DNA of 64,000 nucleotides from Pyropia haitanensis. Its lineage: Eukaryota; Rhodophyta; Bangiophyceae; Bangiales; Bangiaceae. The notes beneath the pieces are model-generated. The model worked only from the letters and a program-made list of their open reading frames with translations, was not told the origin of the DNA and did no database searches. Both the position numbers and the translations under genes were made by a program. The DNA is taken from contig SDUX01000002.1 in the NCBI GenBank assembly GCA_008729055.1, positions 6,425,485-6,489,484 of the forward strand, given 5' to 3'. Below are positions 29,701 through 39,134 of the stretch, in pieces (within the stretch, counting starts at the first letter, position 1; each line of letters opens with the position of its first letter).

Positions 29701-32562
29701 AAGGAGCCTGCTTTTGGTTACCGCGTGGTAGCGGCGGAGCGTCAGGCGAACTGGCTACCACTGGCCAAGATGGCGGCCAAGGCGGGTGTTCATCCAGCTC
29801 TGGCCTCCCGCGCGGTGGGCTCGTTGCGCTTCACTGTACCTGGTGGCCGTGGGCGGGAGGAGGTGGACCTGGGGCTTGGTGTCAAGTACACGGGCCGTGG
29901 GCTTGTCATGCCCGGCTATGCTCGCCAAGAGGGTGGCTCATCTGGGCCGTTCACGTATTCGCCGCGGTGCGCAGAGTTGCTGGGTGCCTACCGTGCGGCC
30001 TTTCCTGCTCTCTTTCTGGCGTTGACGAAGGCTTCCAATGAGTCGCGCGGCGCGGGTGGGGGGGAACCCACTTTTGACGCAGCCGCACTGCTCAAGTGTC
30101 CCGCCTCGCGAGCAGCCATTGTCGTTGCGGATGCGTCTGCGTGGCTGGGTGCGTCTGAGCTGCCGAGGCTGCCACTTGTATCTGTGTCGTCTGACGTGGT
30201 CAGCCGGGGTACGGTGCTGGCGCTGGAGCGGGAGGCCAGGGTCGCGTCGCGAGTGCAGGCCAGCCGCGCGGCGGCTGCGAACGCGGGCTCAAACAGTCTG
30301 GTTGTCCCGCGCTCGGCCGTGTTGTTGGGCACTGAGCCTCGCAACGTGGGTGGGTTCGCCGCGTCTGCGGATGCTGGTTCGGCTGCGAGGGTACCCCATC
30401 TGGGGTTGGATGGATCGGGTGTGCGCGCCGGCGACCGGGTTGTCAACCGCTCCATCACTGGTCCCATCCCGCTGGGCCTCCGTGGGACTGTGGTAGGGGT
30501 TATTCCGTCTGGGTCGGTGACCAGTGCGGCGCCAGCACCGCTGCCCGTGCTGGGTGGTGGTCCCGCTGGCCGCGGTCGCAGCGGCAGCTACGGAGGCGGT
30601 GGTGGCGGCGGGGGCGGCCGCTCAGGTGGCGGCAGCGGCGGTGGTGGCGGCGCGGCAGCTTCAACTGAGACGATGGTGGAGGTCGTTTTCGATGCGGGCT
30701 TTGTGGGCGGCGGCAGCCTGCACGGTCGGTGCTCATCGCAGCGGGGCAAGGCGGTGGCTGCATCCCAGCTGGTTCTGCTGCGGCCTGAATCGAACGACTC
30801 TGTGTACCGGCGGCTGTGGCAATCTGAGAATGGCAAGGTGCCGGTCACCAAGCAGTCGTCCCCGTTGCCGCCGCCGCCGTCTCGGCGTGCGGGTGTCGTC
30901 GCCAAGGCGGGTGCGACGTCGTACGTTGGCGCGACGTCAGCGGGCCTCAACTCGGTGGTTCCTGCACCCGCGGCCCCGTCGGCGGCCGCACGGGTGCCAC
31001 CGGCCGTTCCTCGTGGCGGCGGTGGTGGCGGTGGTGGCGGAGCAGGTGGCCGCAGTGGTAGCGGCGGAGGTGGTGTGGCTAGGACGGGCGCGCCGCCGGT
31101 GGCGGCAGGTGGCGCAGCGTCAGTACGACCTCCTCTGCCTGCTGGCGCGACTGGCGTGTGGAAGCCGCTCTCTTGGGGGGAGCTGTCCCGCCGCGACGAT
31201 GAGGCGGGCGGGGCGGCTCCCAAGGCTGGTCCCAAGCCGGCCGGTCCGGTCGGACCGCCCGCAAGCGCGGCACGGGCAAGTGCAGCATCTTTCCGGTCAC
31301 GAGGCCGTGGCGGTGGCGCCGCTGGTGGCGCTAGTGGCGCGCCCTCAGCGGGTGCGGCAGGCGCTCACGGTGCGCCGCCGCCCGGGCCGACGGCGCCCCC
31401 GGTGGTGATGCCCGACCCAAGCCAGTTGCCGCTTCCGTCCTTTTCTTCAGGCCGCGCGCCCCCCCCGGCGGTGCGCGTCCTTGGCTCTCGTCCGGCCACC
31501 ACGCCGGCGGCCGCTGCGCCGGGCGCTGCTGCGGTGGCTGGCACAACCGGAGAAGAGGGCGCCCCCGGCGGACGCCGCGGCGGCCGACCGCCGCGGAGGG
31601 GCACCGCCGCGGCGCGCGGCGGCGGCGCGGCGGCGGGTGGGGCTGCTGCTGGCGCGCCCGCCTCAGCGGCAGCGGCGCCTGCTGCGGGCGTGGACGTGAG
31701 CGCCGCGCTCCAGTCGCTGCGGCTGCGCTCTGGCGCGTTGCCGTCCACGACGGGGCGGCAAAAGTCGGTGCTGCTGATGGGCGTGTCGGGTGCGCGGCAC
31801 TCGTCGGGCAGCGGCGGGGGCGCCTCGACGGCAAAGGCATCCCCCCCCGCGACCGGCGCGACTGGCGCTGCTGGGGGTGTGGCGGTGGCCGCCACGATGG
31901 ACCTGAAGAATATGCTCGGGTTGACCCCCGCCGGCGCTGCGGGGCTGCCGCCGCCGCCGCTCGTGCCGCCGGCCGCGGCGGCGGTGACGGGCGTCTTGCC
32001 CGCCCAGGGCGTGCCCGCGGTACCGGCGACGGCGGCGGGTGTGCTTGCCGCCGAGGCGCGGTCCCCGGCCGCCGCGGGGGTGCTGGATGAATCTGCCTAC
32101 TGGGCGGCACTGCAGCAGGAGCACACGACCACCAATGGTGCAGGGGGTGGTGGCGGCGGCGGGGGTGGCGGCCGCGGTGGCCGCCAGGGACGTCGGGCTG
32201 GTGGGGGTGGTGGCGCGCCCCGGGGGGCGGGGGCGGGTGCTGCCGCCGGCACTGGTGGCGCTGCCGCCGCACCGGGTGGAAACAGCAGAGGGGCGGTGGC
32301 CGCGGCGGTGGGGGGGGTGCCCGTCGACGCGTCCTCCGCGGCGGCAGTCACGACGGCTGCGGCTACGGGACGCGGGCGCCGTCGCAACCGGCGCGCCGGC
32401 GCTGCGCGCCGTGGGGGGGGGGCTGGCGGCGGTGGCGCTGCCGCGGGGGGGGTGGGTGCCAGCGCACCCGCCGCCGCCTCCGCCGCCGCCGCCGCCCCCA
32501 CCCCGCCCGCGGTGAATGGAGCCGTCGCCGCCGTGCCGGGCGCTGCCGTGAGCGGTGCGTAG
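26716..32562 (+). CDS. XRN1: 5'-3' exoribonuclease XRN1, intronless
   Basis: XRN1 degrades decapped mRNA in the cytoplasm. The ATG at 26716 starts the hallmark MGVPKFYRWVSERYPLIN. The catalytic XRN_N domain shows NLYLDMNGVVHNCAR (acidic residue near 36), YMAIDGVAPRAKMNQQRSRR (nucleotide-binding basic patch), GAEVPGEGEHKIMEYIR (about 186-202), LYGLDADLIMLGL (about 215-227) and VGNDFLPNLPTMDIKEGAL (about 308-326). The second conserved region follows, with YIEGLVWTLRYYYHGCASWR and FYPFHYAPMASDL. An SH3-like/PAZ-type part (VGSRVLYTGDGPFFGT, near residue 954) and the D-domains distinguish it from the shorter nuclear XRN2/XRN4 types. From about residue 1270 the tail is Gly/Ala/Ser/Arg-rich with RGRGG-like clusters. 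The total is 1948 residues in one unbroken frame, the largest intact ORF here. Confidence 0.96.
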   Translation: MGVPKFYRWVSERYPLINTPLNGTCRAPAIDNLYLDMNGVVHNCARAAGVDDGDGRYVISASAAAPTQDEMLLAVFKYIDMLVTLVRPRALLYMAIDGVAPRAKMNQQRSRRFRSAQERAEEHAAAAAADPYAAVDASPPFDSNCITPGTVFMARLTEVLQYFAQKKLAEDASWAGLSVVLSGAEVPGEGEHKIMEYIRQQKLSGALGPYTRHCLYGLDADLIMLGLVTHERHFVLLREKVDYTAFARKRSKPRSVAKLDTATFGEFELLSIGVLREYIDLEFRQALASLPDYNVERVVDDFVFMMFLVGNDFLPNLPTMDIKEGALNVMIQLYKGLIPRLGGYLSDAGTIHPSRFEVFISKLGQLEAVVLKRRGDANKRSRGGSRGGGGSKSTIAGVASDFDALWGFTPHHLESDMDSFEDEDEAPEVAPEGADVDDAAVPATGAAPRRRRKAKSSLAWDAVELTSVLELGVARSDAAALAPVKENYYREKMDLRKHDTAGHHALRKAYIEGLVWTLRYYYHGCASWRWFYPFHYAPMASDLINLTDLLTGVTFERGVPFFPQEQLLSVLPASSSWCLPKPYAALMTDPRSPIAHFYPLTFDTDMNSKKNAWEAVVLLPFVDEQALLAAMASVPLEQLTADERRRNTFGDAILYTAPLPGTPERMVPSPFPDLLPPLRTTGGVALHVLPPLPPGVGFVAELPRDGGPEALAAGASWPAIRPVPVVSRAANVSVNVFGMPSRSESLVVVLGSKTRPPKDFIFFDTASGSDDDTGGKVLANGAGGHTAKKGSNGHVNLSAVASCKSVRDVVAAGMGVGSYVLVDFPWRCPALVEVVMDANTTVQLSPSERAIAEASGGVAPVPRQAATVESKTEKSKFSRLASTVAAEAMERRALDLGNVHVIIQARPAVGRDPLTDVVNALAPTVGSFSAATTLPCPPSLAPRADGGCSSPPLRVGSRVLYTGDGPFFGTAATVMKTLEGGNRLELRFPFPTAAAKEPAFGYRVVAAERQANWLPLAKMAAKAGVHPALASRAVGSLRFTVPGGRGREEVDLGLGVKYTGRGLVMPGYARQEGGSSGPFTYSPRCAELLGAYRAAFPALFLALTKASNESRGAGGGEPTFDAAALLKCPASRAAIVVADASAWLGASELPRLPLVSVSSDVVSRGTVLALEREARVASRVQASRAAAANAGSNSLVVPRSAVLLGTEPRNVGGFAASADAGSAARVPHLGLDGSGVRAGDRVVNRSITGPIPLGLRGTVVGVIPSGSVTSAAPAPLPVLGGGPAGRGRSGSYGGGGGGGGGRSGGGSGGGGGAAASTETMVEVVFDAGFVGGGSLHGRCSSQRGKAVAASQLVLLRPESNDSVYRRLWQSENGKVPVTKQSSPLPPPPSRRAGVVAKAGATSYVGATSAGLNSVVPAPAAPSAAARVPPAVPRGGGGGGGGGAGGRSGSGGGGVARTGAPPVAAGGAASVRPPLPAGATGVWKPLSWGELSRRDDEAGGAAPKAGPKPAGPVGPPASAARASAASFRSRGRGGGAAGGASGAPSAGAAGAHGAPPPGPTAPPVVMPDPSQLPLPSFSSGRAPPPAVRVLGSRPATTPAAAAPGAAAVAGTTGEEGAPGGRRGGRPPRRGTAAARGGGAAAGGAAAGAPASAAAAPAAGVDVSAALQSLRLRSGALPSTTGRQKSVLLMGVSGARHSSGSGGGASTAKASPPATGATGAAGGVAVAATMDLKNMLGLTPAGAAGLPPPPLVPPAAAAVTGVLPAQGVPAVPATAAGVLAAEARSPAAAGVLDESAYWAALQQEHTTTNGAGGGGGGGGGGRGGRQGRRAGGGGGAPRGAGAGAAAGTGGAAAAPGGNSRGAVAAAVGGVPVDASSAAAVTTAAATGRGRRRNRRAGAARRGGGAGGGGAAAGGVGASAPAAASAAAAAPTPPAVNGAVAAVPGAAVSGA

Positions 32563-33118
32563 ACGGACGGATGGCGCGGGTGGCGCGGAGGGCATGGGCA
32601 AGTGGGGTGGCTGGGTCGTGAGGGGGGGCGGGGAGGCAGTGGGTGCCAAGCCACCGCCGGTGGGCCGGTGATGGTGGGGAGGTGCCGAGCCTGTTGGTGG
32701 GAGAGGGGTGGCAGCGACGCGCAAGCGTCGCACAGGACAAAAAAGAAAAGCGAGATGGGGCTGCCCCGCCGTGACCCACCGTTGGGGGCCGCACAGACCC
32801 CGCAGCCGACATACGCGTGGCGCGCCCACTGCCGGGCAACGCCCACGCACGCCTTGCCACCGCCGCGGTGTGCGCGGGAGCACGCCCTCCGCCCCACCAT
32901 CGGCGTCCGCCGACGCCGACCGCCCCACCGCCGGCGCCGGCCGACGGCGGCCCCTCTCCGCACCCCCGCTCCACCGACGCCCTACCGCGGCGGGCCGCCA
33001 CGCCCGCACCGCGCCGCACCGCGCCGCACCACGCCGCACCGTCCCGATGAGCACGCGCGGCGCGGCGCGTCGCGGCAGCGACGGCCGTCTGGTGGGGGCG
33101 GCGGCGGCCACACCGCCT

Positions 33119-33152
<34 letters not shown>

Positions 33153-33423
33153 TGCCGCCGCCGCCGCCAACGCCGCTGCAGCCACCGCTACTGCTGCCGC
33201 CGCCGCCGCCGCGCCGCCAGCCTCTCCCGCCAGCACGGCCAGTGGCGGTCGCAGGGTGGCCTCCCCTAGACCGGCACACACCACCGGCGCCGCCGGCCGA
33301 CGCCGTGCCCCGCACAGACCTGTACACAGGCACACGCACGCACGCATGCAACAACCACACCCGCCACCGCCGCCGCCGCCGCCGCTACCGCCGCCGCCGC
33401 CGCCGCCGCTGCCGCCGGCGTCC
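32563..33423. other. Convergent intergenic region after XRN1
   Basis: This is 3' flanking DNA between XRN1 (plus) and the small membrane-protein gene (minus). It is rich in GCC/CCG trinucleotide runs (33114-33220 and 33355-33420) that produce open frames on both strands. No conserved protein was recognised. Confidence 0.45.
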
Positions 33424-34252
33424 CTACCCCCCACCCCCCCCCCACCCCCCCCCCCCCTCCTCAGTGGCCGTCGGCTCGCGCCCCCCCCTTCCCCCCCCGC
33501 CGTCTGCCGCTGCCGCACCCGCACTCGCCGCGGCGGCGGCCGCCGCCGCGGCCGCGGCGGCCCCCCGCGCGTCCGCCTCGCGCCGCTGGCGGGCCGTCTC
33601 GGCGTCGGCGGCGCGGCGGGCGGCGGGCCCGCCCGTGCCCAGCCGGTCCGCCACCGAGTCGAGCACCACCGGCGGGTGGCGGGCGGCGTCGCGGGCGGCC
33701 GCGTCGGGGAGGTAGACAAACTGGTAAAAGAGGGCGGCGGTGGCGGTCCACACCAGCACCTGCAGTGGTGGTGGTGGCGGATGGGGGAGGTAGGAGATGG
33801 AGGGGAAGGGCGGGGGGGGGGGGAAGAAGAGCGATAACAGAAAAGGAACAGGACACGGGGGCGGAGCAAGCAAGAGGAGGAAAACGACAAAAGAAAAAGG
33901 GATGGAGAGGGGGGTCAGGGTGGAGGGCGGGGTGGAGGGACGGGGGGCGGGGGGGTGCGCCGCGTTAGCGCAAGGGCGCTCGGGACAGGGAGCCGCACCC
34001 GCCGTGACGAGCCGCCCCGCCGCGGCGCCGTGCCGCAGGTGCCGTCGCGGCGCGGCCGCGGCACCCGTCTGGCGCCCGCCGCGCCCCGGCACCCGTCGGC
34101 CGGCCGCCGAGCCGGCCCACGAGGGAAAAGCGGGACCGGTGGCCAAGCCGCCCACCCAACAAAAATCCAAGGAAAAAAACACCCGCCCGTCACGGTCTCT
34201 CCAGTCCCCCGCAACGTACGCCGTTCTTGACGCGCGCCCACGAGGCGGCCAT
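33424..34252 (-). CDS. Small single-pass membrane protein, two exons
   Basis: Exon 1 (34220-34252) encodes MAASWARVKNG. The intron (33760-34219, 460 bp) begins GTACGT, the same donor as eIF1A, and ends CTGCAG, phase 0. Exon 2 (33424-33759) encodes VLVWTATAALFYQFVYLPDA, then AARHPPVVLDSVADRLGTG, a charged helix (AETARQRREADARG) and a poly-Ala/Gly tail, ending at a TAG. The spliced protein is 122 residues with one N-terminal hydrophobic helix (about residues 12-27) followed by a soluble tail. This is the shape of small mitochondrial inner-membrane or ER accessory proteins, but I do not recognise the family. The clean splice sites and phase are the main evidence. The tail frame near the G/C runs at the end is less certain. 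Confidence 0.6.
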
Positions 34253-36104
34253 GGCCGCAGCCACCAGCGGTTGGCGACCCGGCAGCGTCCGACGAGCAAA
34301 CCCCCCCCCCCCCCCCCCCCCCCCGCCACGCCCCCCGTCGGTACTCCAACACCTGGGAGACACGATCGGGGGGGGCGTGCAGGGACAGCGCCGACGGCGG
34401 GCGCACCCACACGCAGGGGACGCGCGGAGAGCGGAAGCGGCGACGCGGCCGCCGCCGACCGCGCGTCCAGACGCAGGCAGACGGCACCCCGCGCGAGGAG
34501 CCACACCGCGACCGCCACCGCGGCGGTGACCGTCGGTCGGGACTCGCAGACACGTGGCGTTGGATGTCGGGAACTGCGCGGCGTGCCGCAGCTGGATTCG
34601 CAGCGTCGCCGCGCGCCGCACGGACCACACCCCCGCTGGCGGGGGCGGGCGGCCGATGGCTGGCGAGCCCCTCCGTCACAGTAGCTGCACCAGCGAGCTG
34701 CACCGCCAAGACGGCGCGTGTCGCCAGAGGGCCCCACTGGCGCACGCCCAGTCCGCAATGAGTCATCCCCGTGGCGGTAGCGGCCGCGTGGTCGGGACGA
34801 ACGCGGGGAGATCTGTGCCGCGTTGATGGTCCCGTGGGCGGCGCTCGGATGGTCGGGCCCGTCGCCACCGCCGCCGCCGCCAATGTGGCCACCGTGGGCG
34901 CCGCAGATCGCGCGCCCCGACCGCGGTCGTGCAGGTGGAGCTGACACCCCGCCGCGGCGCGGCAGGGCCGCGCCTCGCCCACGGTCCGGTGGGTCACCGC
35001 ACGAAAGGGACCCCGCTTCGTGATGGGGCGCGGGCGGCGCGCGTGGCCGCACGGCGGCGGCGCTAGAGGTCTTTCTGCCTGCCTGGCCGGTGGCGGGGGG
35101 GGGAGATGCCTCATGGAGAGAGGGGAGAGGACGGACGGCCGAAGTGGCCGACCGGGGGCATCGCGCCAGGCACCTCCAGCGTGAGGAGAGAGTATGTCAT
35201 GGCAGTGGGAGTGGGGGGTGGGGAGTGCTCCCACGGTGCCACGGCGGCCGCCCGTCGGGCAGGCGGCCGCGGGCAGCGGCGGGGCTTCGTGCGCCGCCGC
35301 GGTCGCCGCCGCTGGCGGGTGGTGGGCAGGACCTCCGGGACATCCAGGGGTGGGGGGGCTGCGACGGGAACTTCTCGGCAGAATAAGCTGGTGGTCATCA
35401 ACTGGCCCTGCCGGATTGTCTGCACTTCCGATAGGTAGGCATATGTACTCTGGTCATCTCTTCCAGCCATCGCATCACCGCAGCCAATGAGGCAGTAGCG
35501 TGCGACACCTCAGTCCTGGACATGCAACCACCCCATCGGATCGAGGGCTGCCTCTTTCGGATCAAGATGCCGTGGTCAGGTACAGGCGCACCGTTGGACC
35601 GCTCCATCGAGCAGCGTAGATATTTCGACAATGAGCTGGACAACCAGCAACAATTTCCCGACCCCGGGGTGTGGCGCCGCCGCCCTGTCGTTCTTGCGCT
35701 GATGTTCGCTTGGATGCAGGCGCCGGCGGACGCTCCGCGTCGGCGCGACGGGTCGGGCGTGGATGGGCACGAGCGACCGCCCGGACGGGCACTCTCGTCG
35801 CGGGGCGGGCCGTTGCGTCCCGCTTTGCCACCCTTCTCGGCTACCCTGCACAGCAGCTGTGGCCTATAAAAGGCATGCCAGGTCGGGGGGCAGGCAGCTG
35901 GCGAGCGCCGCAGCCAGCCTGGGCAGCCTGTGACACAACGCCTGCAGCATCCCCAGGACATTCCCTGCTGGCGGGCGCTGCCGCCGCGGGCCCGCAAGCA
36001 CCACCCCAGCCTCCGTCTCTCCCTCCCTGCCCCGTTGCGCGCTTGCGCCTGTTTTTCTCTGTGCGTGCACTGCTTCCCAGCAAACCGCCTCTTCCAGCTC
36101 TGCG
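34253..36104. other. Intergenic region with divergent promoters
   Basis: This is 1.85 kb between the small membrane-protein gene (minus) and the secreted-protein gene (plus). A C run of more than 20 bases lies at 34301-34324. The part from 35,400 has lower GC and carries a TATA box. Open frames on both strands lack recognisable domains. Confidence 0.5.
35865..35871 (+). promoter_or_regulatory. TATA box of the secreted-protein gene
   Basis: TATAAAA lies in a GC-rich context (GGCCTATAAAAGGC), 234 bases before the ATG at 36105. It is the best-formed TATA element in the window and points in the direction of that gene. Confidence 0.65.
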
Positions 36105-37184
36105 ATGGCTCCCCGAAGTGGCCCCGTTGTGTGCCGTCTGGTGGTTGCGCTGCTGGGAGTGGCCGCCGTGGGGCTGGCCGACGCGAGCGGCTCGGCCGCC
36201 GCGGCGCCGTCGCTGCTGCGGCTGGGCAGTGCCGGGCGGGTGGCCGCGCCGGCGCAGGTGGCCGCGGCGGCTGCCGCCCTGGCGCGTGGGCGCCCGCTCT
36301 ACCCCACCCACCCCGGCGGGTGGGGAGCCGCGACCGCCTCCATGCGGGTGTCAGAGGAGAGCGACGACGACGACGACGACGAGGGGCGGCACCCGGGCGG
36401 CGGCGGCGACGGCGACGACAAGGGTGGGGGTGACAAGGGTGGGGGTGGCAAGGACGGCCGCCGCCACGGCGAGTGCAAGGCCAAGTACAAGCTGGACCGG
36501 GGCATGTTTCTGGCCGGCGAGATGGTCGCACCCCCCGAGGACACCATCCTGCTCGACGCGTCGACCACGTTCCTCCGTCGCACACGCGGCTTCTCCGCCG
36601 CGCAGGTAGACGCGTCACGCCACGAAGCGTTTGACCACTTCCGGGAGCGCTTTGGGGTGGACATGGCCGGCGCGAAGTACAATGCGAGCGCGGGCATCTA
36701 CACGTCGCGCGACGGCAATTTTATCGCGTTTGCGTATGCGTTTGCCTTCCCGCTGGCCAAGGTCGCCGACAGCGCCCGGCTGGTTGGCGACTGCCCCGAC
36801 ACGCTGGCCATGTGGGGCGGCTGGGGCGCCGAGGGGGAGGGCGTCACCCTGCGCGGCACGTTTGGCGGCCGCGACGGCGTCAAGTTTTCCGACGAGGCGA
36901 TGGTGACCTACTCGTACCTGGTCTTCTCGCCGGGCTCCCGCGCGTCCACGGTCGTCAAGATGGCGGGGCGGGCGCCGCTGGTGTGCACCGAAGCCGGCAC
37001 GTGTGCGCTGTCCGACACGATGGTCCTGGACGATGGGTTCCACGAGCCCCTCGTGGGCGCCGCCGAGGGGGTGCTGTCGTTTGAGCCCGCGGGGGAGGGG
37101 GAGGGGCGGGGGCGGCGGGGGGAAGGTGGGGAGCGCACAGTCTTCCGCTTGGGGCTGACCTGGCCGGGGCGGCTGCTCGACTAG
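36105..37184 (+). CDS. Secreted protein of unknown function
   Basis: The 359-residue frame starts at 36105 with a clear signal peptide (basic start, then VVCRLVVALLGVAAVGLADA, cleavage likely after ADA). A low-complexity stem includes a six-Asp cluster and DKGGGDKGGGG-type repeats. The folded part begins near GECKAKYKLDRG and contains ILLDASTTFLRRTRGFSAAQ, then SRHEAFDHFRERFGVDM, YTSRDGNFIAFAYAFAFPL, and a strand-rich C-terminal half (VTLRGTFGGRDGVKF, TYSYLVFSPGS). I recall the 'DxSTxFxxxxGxxxxxxxxxxxxAxxFFxERFGxD' arrangement from uncharacterised secreted or periplasmic proteins, but I cannot assign a function. Cysteines at ECK, DCPD, VCTEAGTC could form disulfides. The gene has a TATA box and an intact frame. 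Confidence 0.75.
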   Translation: MAPRSGPVVCRLVVALLGVAAVGLADASGSAAAAPSLLRLGSAGRVAAPAQVAAAAAALARGRPLYPTHPGGWGAATASMRVSEESDDDDDDEGRHPGGGGDGDDKGGGDKGGGGKDGRRHGECKAKYKLDRGMFLAGEMVAPPEDTILLDASTTFLRRTRGFSAAQVDASRHEAFDHFRERFGVDMAGAKYNASAGIYTSRDGNFIAFAYAFAFPLAKVADSARLVGDCPDTLAMWGGWGAEGEGVTLRGTFGGRDGVKFSDEAMVTYSYLVFSPGSRASTVVKMAGRAPLVCTEAGTCALSDTMVLDDGFHEPLVGAAEGVLSFEPAGEGEGRGRRGEGGERTVFRLGLTWPGRLLD

Positions 37185-37403
37185 CGGCGCCGCGCGGCCT
37201 TAGACCGTGTGCACCTACCTCCGCAGGGGTGTGGCGCAAAGGATCAGCCCTCTGTTGAATCCCTCTTGATATACATTGACTGAACCGATGGCCGCCCGCC
37301 GCCCGCCGCCGGGCGCCCGCAGCGGAAGCAGCTGCACACGCACCCCCTCCCCCCCCCCCCCCTGTGCACCCAAGCCCGTCCCGTACGCCTCCCCAAGAGG
37401 ACT

Positions 37404-38017
37404 TTACGACAGCACCAGCGCCCATGCGTCCCACGCGAGCACCCCCGCGGCGGCCAGCGCCAGCACCGCCCCCCATAGCGTCGACGTGGCCTGCACGTTC
37501 GTCGTCGGCGAGTTGGCCACCCCCACCCCCGCTGACCACAGCGCTAGCAGCGTCGCTGATACGGCACGGCTGGCGGTGGTCGCCGCCGATCCCGACGGAA
37601 GGAGGAGGAGCAGGCCGACAAGGAAGAGCAGGAGCAGCAGCGACAGCGCCGACGCGACAATTATCCAGACGCGGCGGGCGGGACAGCTCACAAACGGAAG
37701 CGCACACTCTTCAGACGTGTAGCCGCTGCCGAGGCAAACAAAAAAAAAAAGTAACAGCACTAGTCAAGGGGGAGCGTTTGTAAGAAACATGCGCGTACTT
37801 CTTTGCTGGAAGTGGGACGCACCACCCCGACACACGCGGCCGCACCACAACAGCGCCGTTGCACGCTGCGCGTGTTGGCAAGGGGGGGGACAAGGGCCCA
37901 CCCCGCTCGTACGACGAGGGCCCACCCGGCTCGGCCATGCTCGGCGCCAACGTACAGTACCAGGCACGAGCCCAGGACGAGCGCGCCAAAAGCGTACACT
38001 TGCGTTTGCCGAACCAT
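37404..38017 (-). CDS. Four-helix membrane protein, paralog A (two exons)
   Basis: Exon 1 is 37956-38017 (MVRQTQVYAFGALVLGSCLV plus two bases of a Leu codon). The 230-bp intron begins GTACGT and ends CGGCAG at 37726. Exon 2 is 37404-37725. The spliced protein is 127 residues: helix 1, a Cys-containing loop (GYTSEECALPFVSCPARR), helix 2 (VWIIVASALSLLLLLFLVGL), helix 3 (SATLLALWSAGVGVANS) and helix 4 (STLWGAVLALAAAGVLAW), with both ends probably cytosolic. The size and the helix-3 LWSAxVGVANS pattern recall MARVEL-type tetraspan proteins of vesicles and junctions, but this is not secure. A second copy with the same intron position and phase lies 1.3 kb away (39322-39922), which strongly supports the splice model. 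Confidence 0.72.
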
Positions 38018-38413
38018 CGCGCTCCTCGACCGGCGCGAGCCGATGAGCTACGTGGGGGTGTGAAGAGCGACGGAAGGGGGATGGGGCGATACGGATGTTG
38101 GCGGGACAAGGGCCAAACCGCACTGCCGGAAGCGGCCTGTCGGCTCACAGTTGATCGCGAGACGCAGACCTACGCAACTGGGACTCCTGTGGGTCCTCTC
38201 AACCTCCCGCGAGCCACGTGTGCGGCCGATCCTTCGCGACAATGCCTGGGAGAAGCTGAATTTGCATGAACGCAAGACGGCCGCGGTGCTCAGCCAAGAG
38301 TCTAGTTCTCATTGGTCCAAACGTGGGTCCTCGCCAACAGTAGCCAGGTCCTCGCTGGCAACCCTCCGACGCCCCCAGCGCACCAAGCACTTGCAGACCC
38401 AGCATCCAATAGA

Positions 38414-38431
38414 GAGTTTTGGCAAGTAACT
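38414..38431 (+). repeat. 18-bp inverted repeat, left arm
   Basis: GAGTTTTGGCAAGTAACT is exactly reverse-complementary to 39053-39070. A related copy, CTATTGGCAAGTAAT, sits in the same inverted orientation at 39154-39168. The arms enclose about 620 bp between the two membrane-protein paralogs. Confidence 0.85.
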
Positions 38432-38448
38432 CGACTGTTGTTTCGACG

Positions 38449-38497
38449 GTATCTCGACTGTACATTGCGCCACGTTTCAGAGCTACCGTCGAGATAC
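38449..38497 (+). repeat. Stem-loop with 10-bp perfect arms (first copy)
   Basis: GTATCTCGAC (38449-38458) and GTCGAGATAC (38488-38497) are perfect inverted arms around a 29-base loop. The same arm pair recurs at 39101-39134 with a 14-base loop. Both copies lie just inside or beside the 18-bp inverted repeat. Confidence 0.8.
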
Positions 38498-39052
38498 AGG
38501 ATTTTCCGACCGTCCCCGACGGTATTCTCGGGATGTACAGTCGGGCCCCGGTGGATCGCGTTGAAGAAAAGCTGTACCTTTCAGCCACGTGTCGCGCGTG
38601 CGAGGCCCCAAAGGCGGGTGGTTTGGGCCGCCATATGCCGGTACAACCATTTCTGGTACATTGGACGCAGCTCGGCTGGCGCTGAGGGACAGGTGGTCTG
38701 TCCGTGGTGTCAGTGGGCTTGGCCAAGCGGGCCGATCGTTGTCGTGTTGCGCGCCTTTTTCCCAGCCCCTTGCACCCACCCTCCCCCCTTTGTTGGCCTT
38801 GTGCTGCCTCCACGACGTGCCGATTATGTCATCCCCGAGCCCTACCACACCTGCAGAGGATGCGTCGTCTGGGTCCTCGAGGCGGGACCGGCCGTCTACT
38901 GGTGGGGTCCCTGAATCGGCGACCAAGAAGCCGCGCCGGCTGTGGCGTCCCACTGGTGGAAGCGATCGCAACGACGTGCTGCGTCACTGCCTTAGTGGTG
39001 GCGCGCCTCGCCTTCTGTTCCGTTCTTGTACAGGACTGTCGCGTTACAGGAA

Positions 39053-39070
39053 AGTTACTTGCCAAAACTC
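39053..39070 (-). repeat. 18-bp inverted repeat, right arm
   Basis: This is the exact reverse complement of 38414-38431. Another partial arm is found 84 bases further on (39154-39168), so this end of the block carries two copies. Confidence 0.85.
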
Positions 39071-39100
39071 GTTCGAGTCCGCGACGGTAGAAAAAATACG

Positions 39101-39134
39101 GTATCTCGACTCTTTCCAGATTCCGTCGAGATAC
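39101..39134 (+). repeat. Stem-loop with 10-bp perfect arms (second copy)
   Basis: GTATCTCGAC (39101-39110) and GTCGAGATAC (39125-39134) have the same arm sequences as the copy at 38449-38497. The loops differ in length and sequence, so the arms are the conserved part. Confidence 0.8.

Noticed and set aside
39053..39090. GTTCGAGTCC near 39071 resembles a tRNA B box
   Set aside because: The flanking bases do not form a T stem or acceptor stem, and no A box is placed correctly. It lies in the inverted-repeat block.
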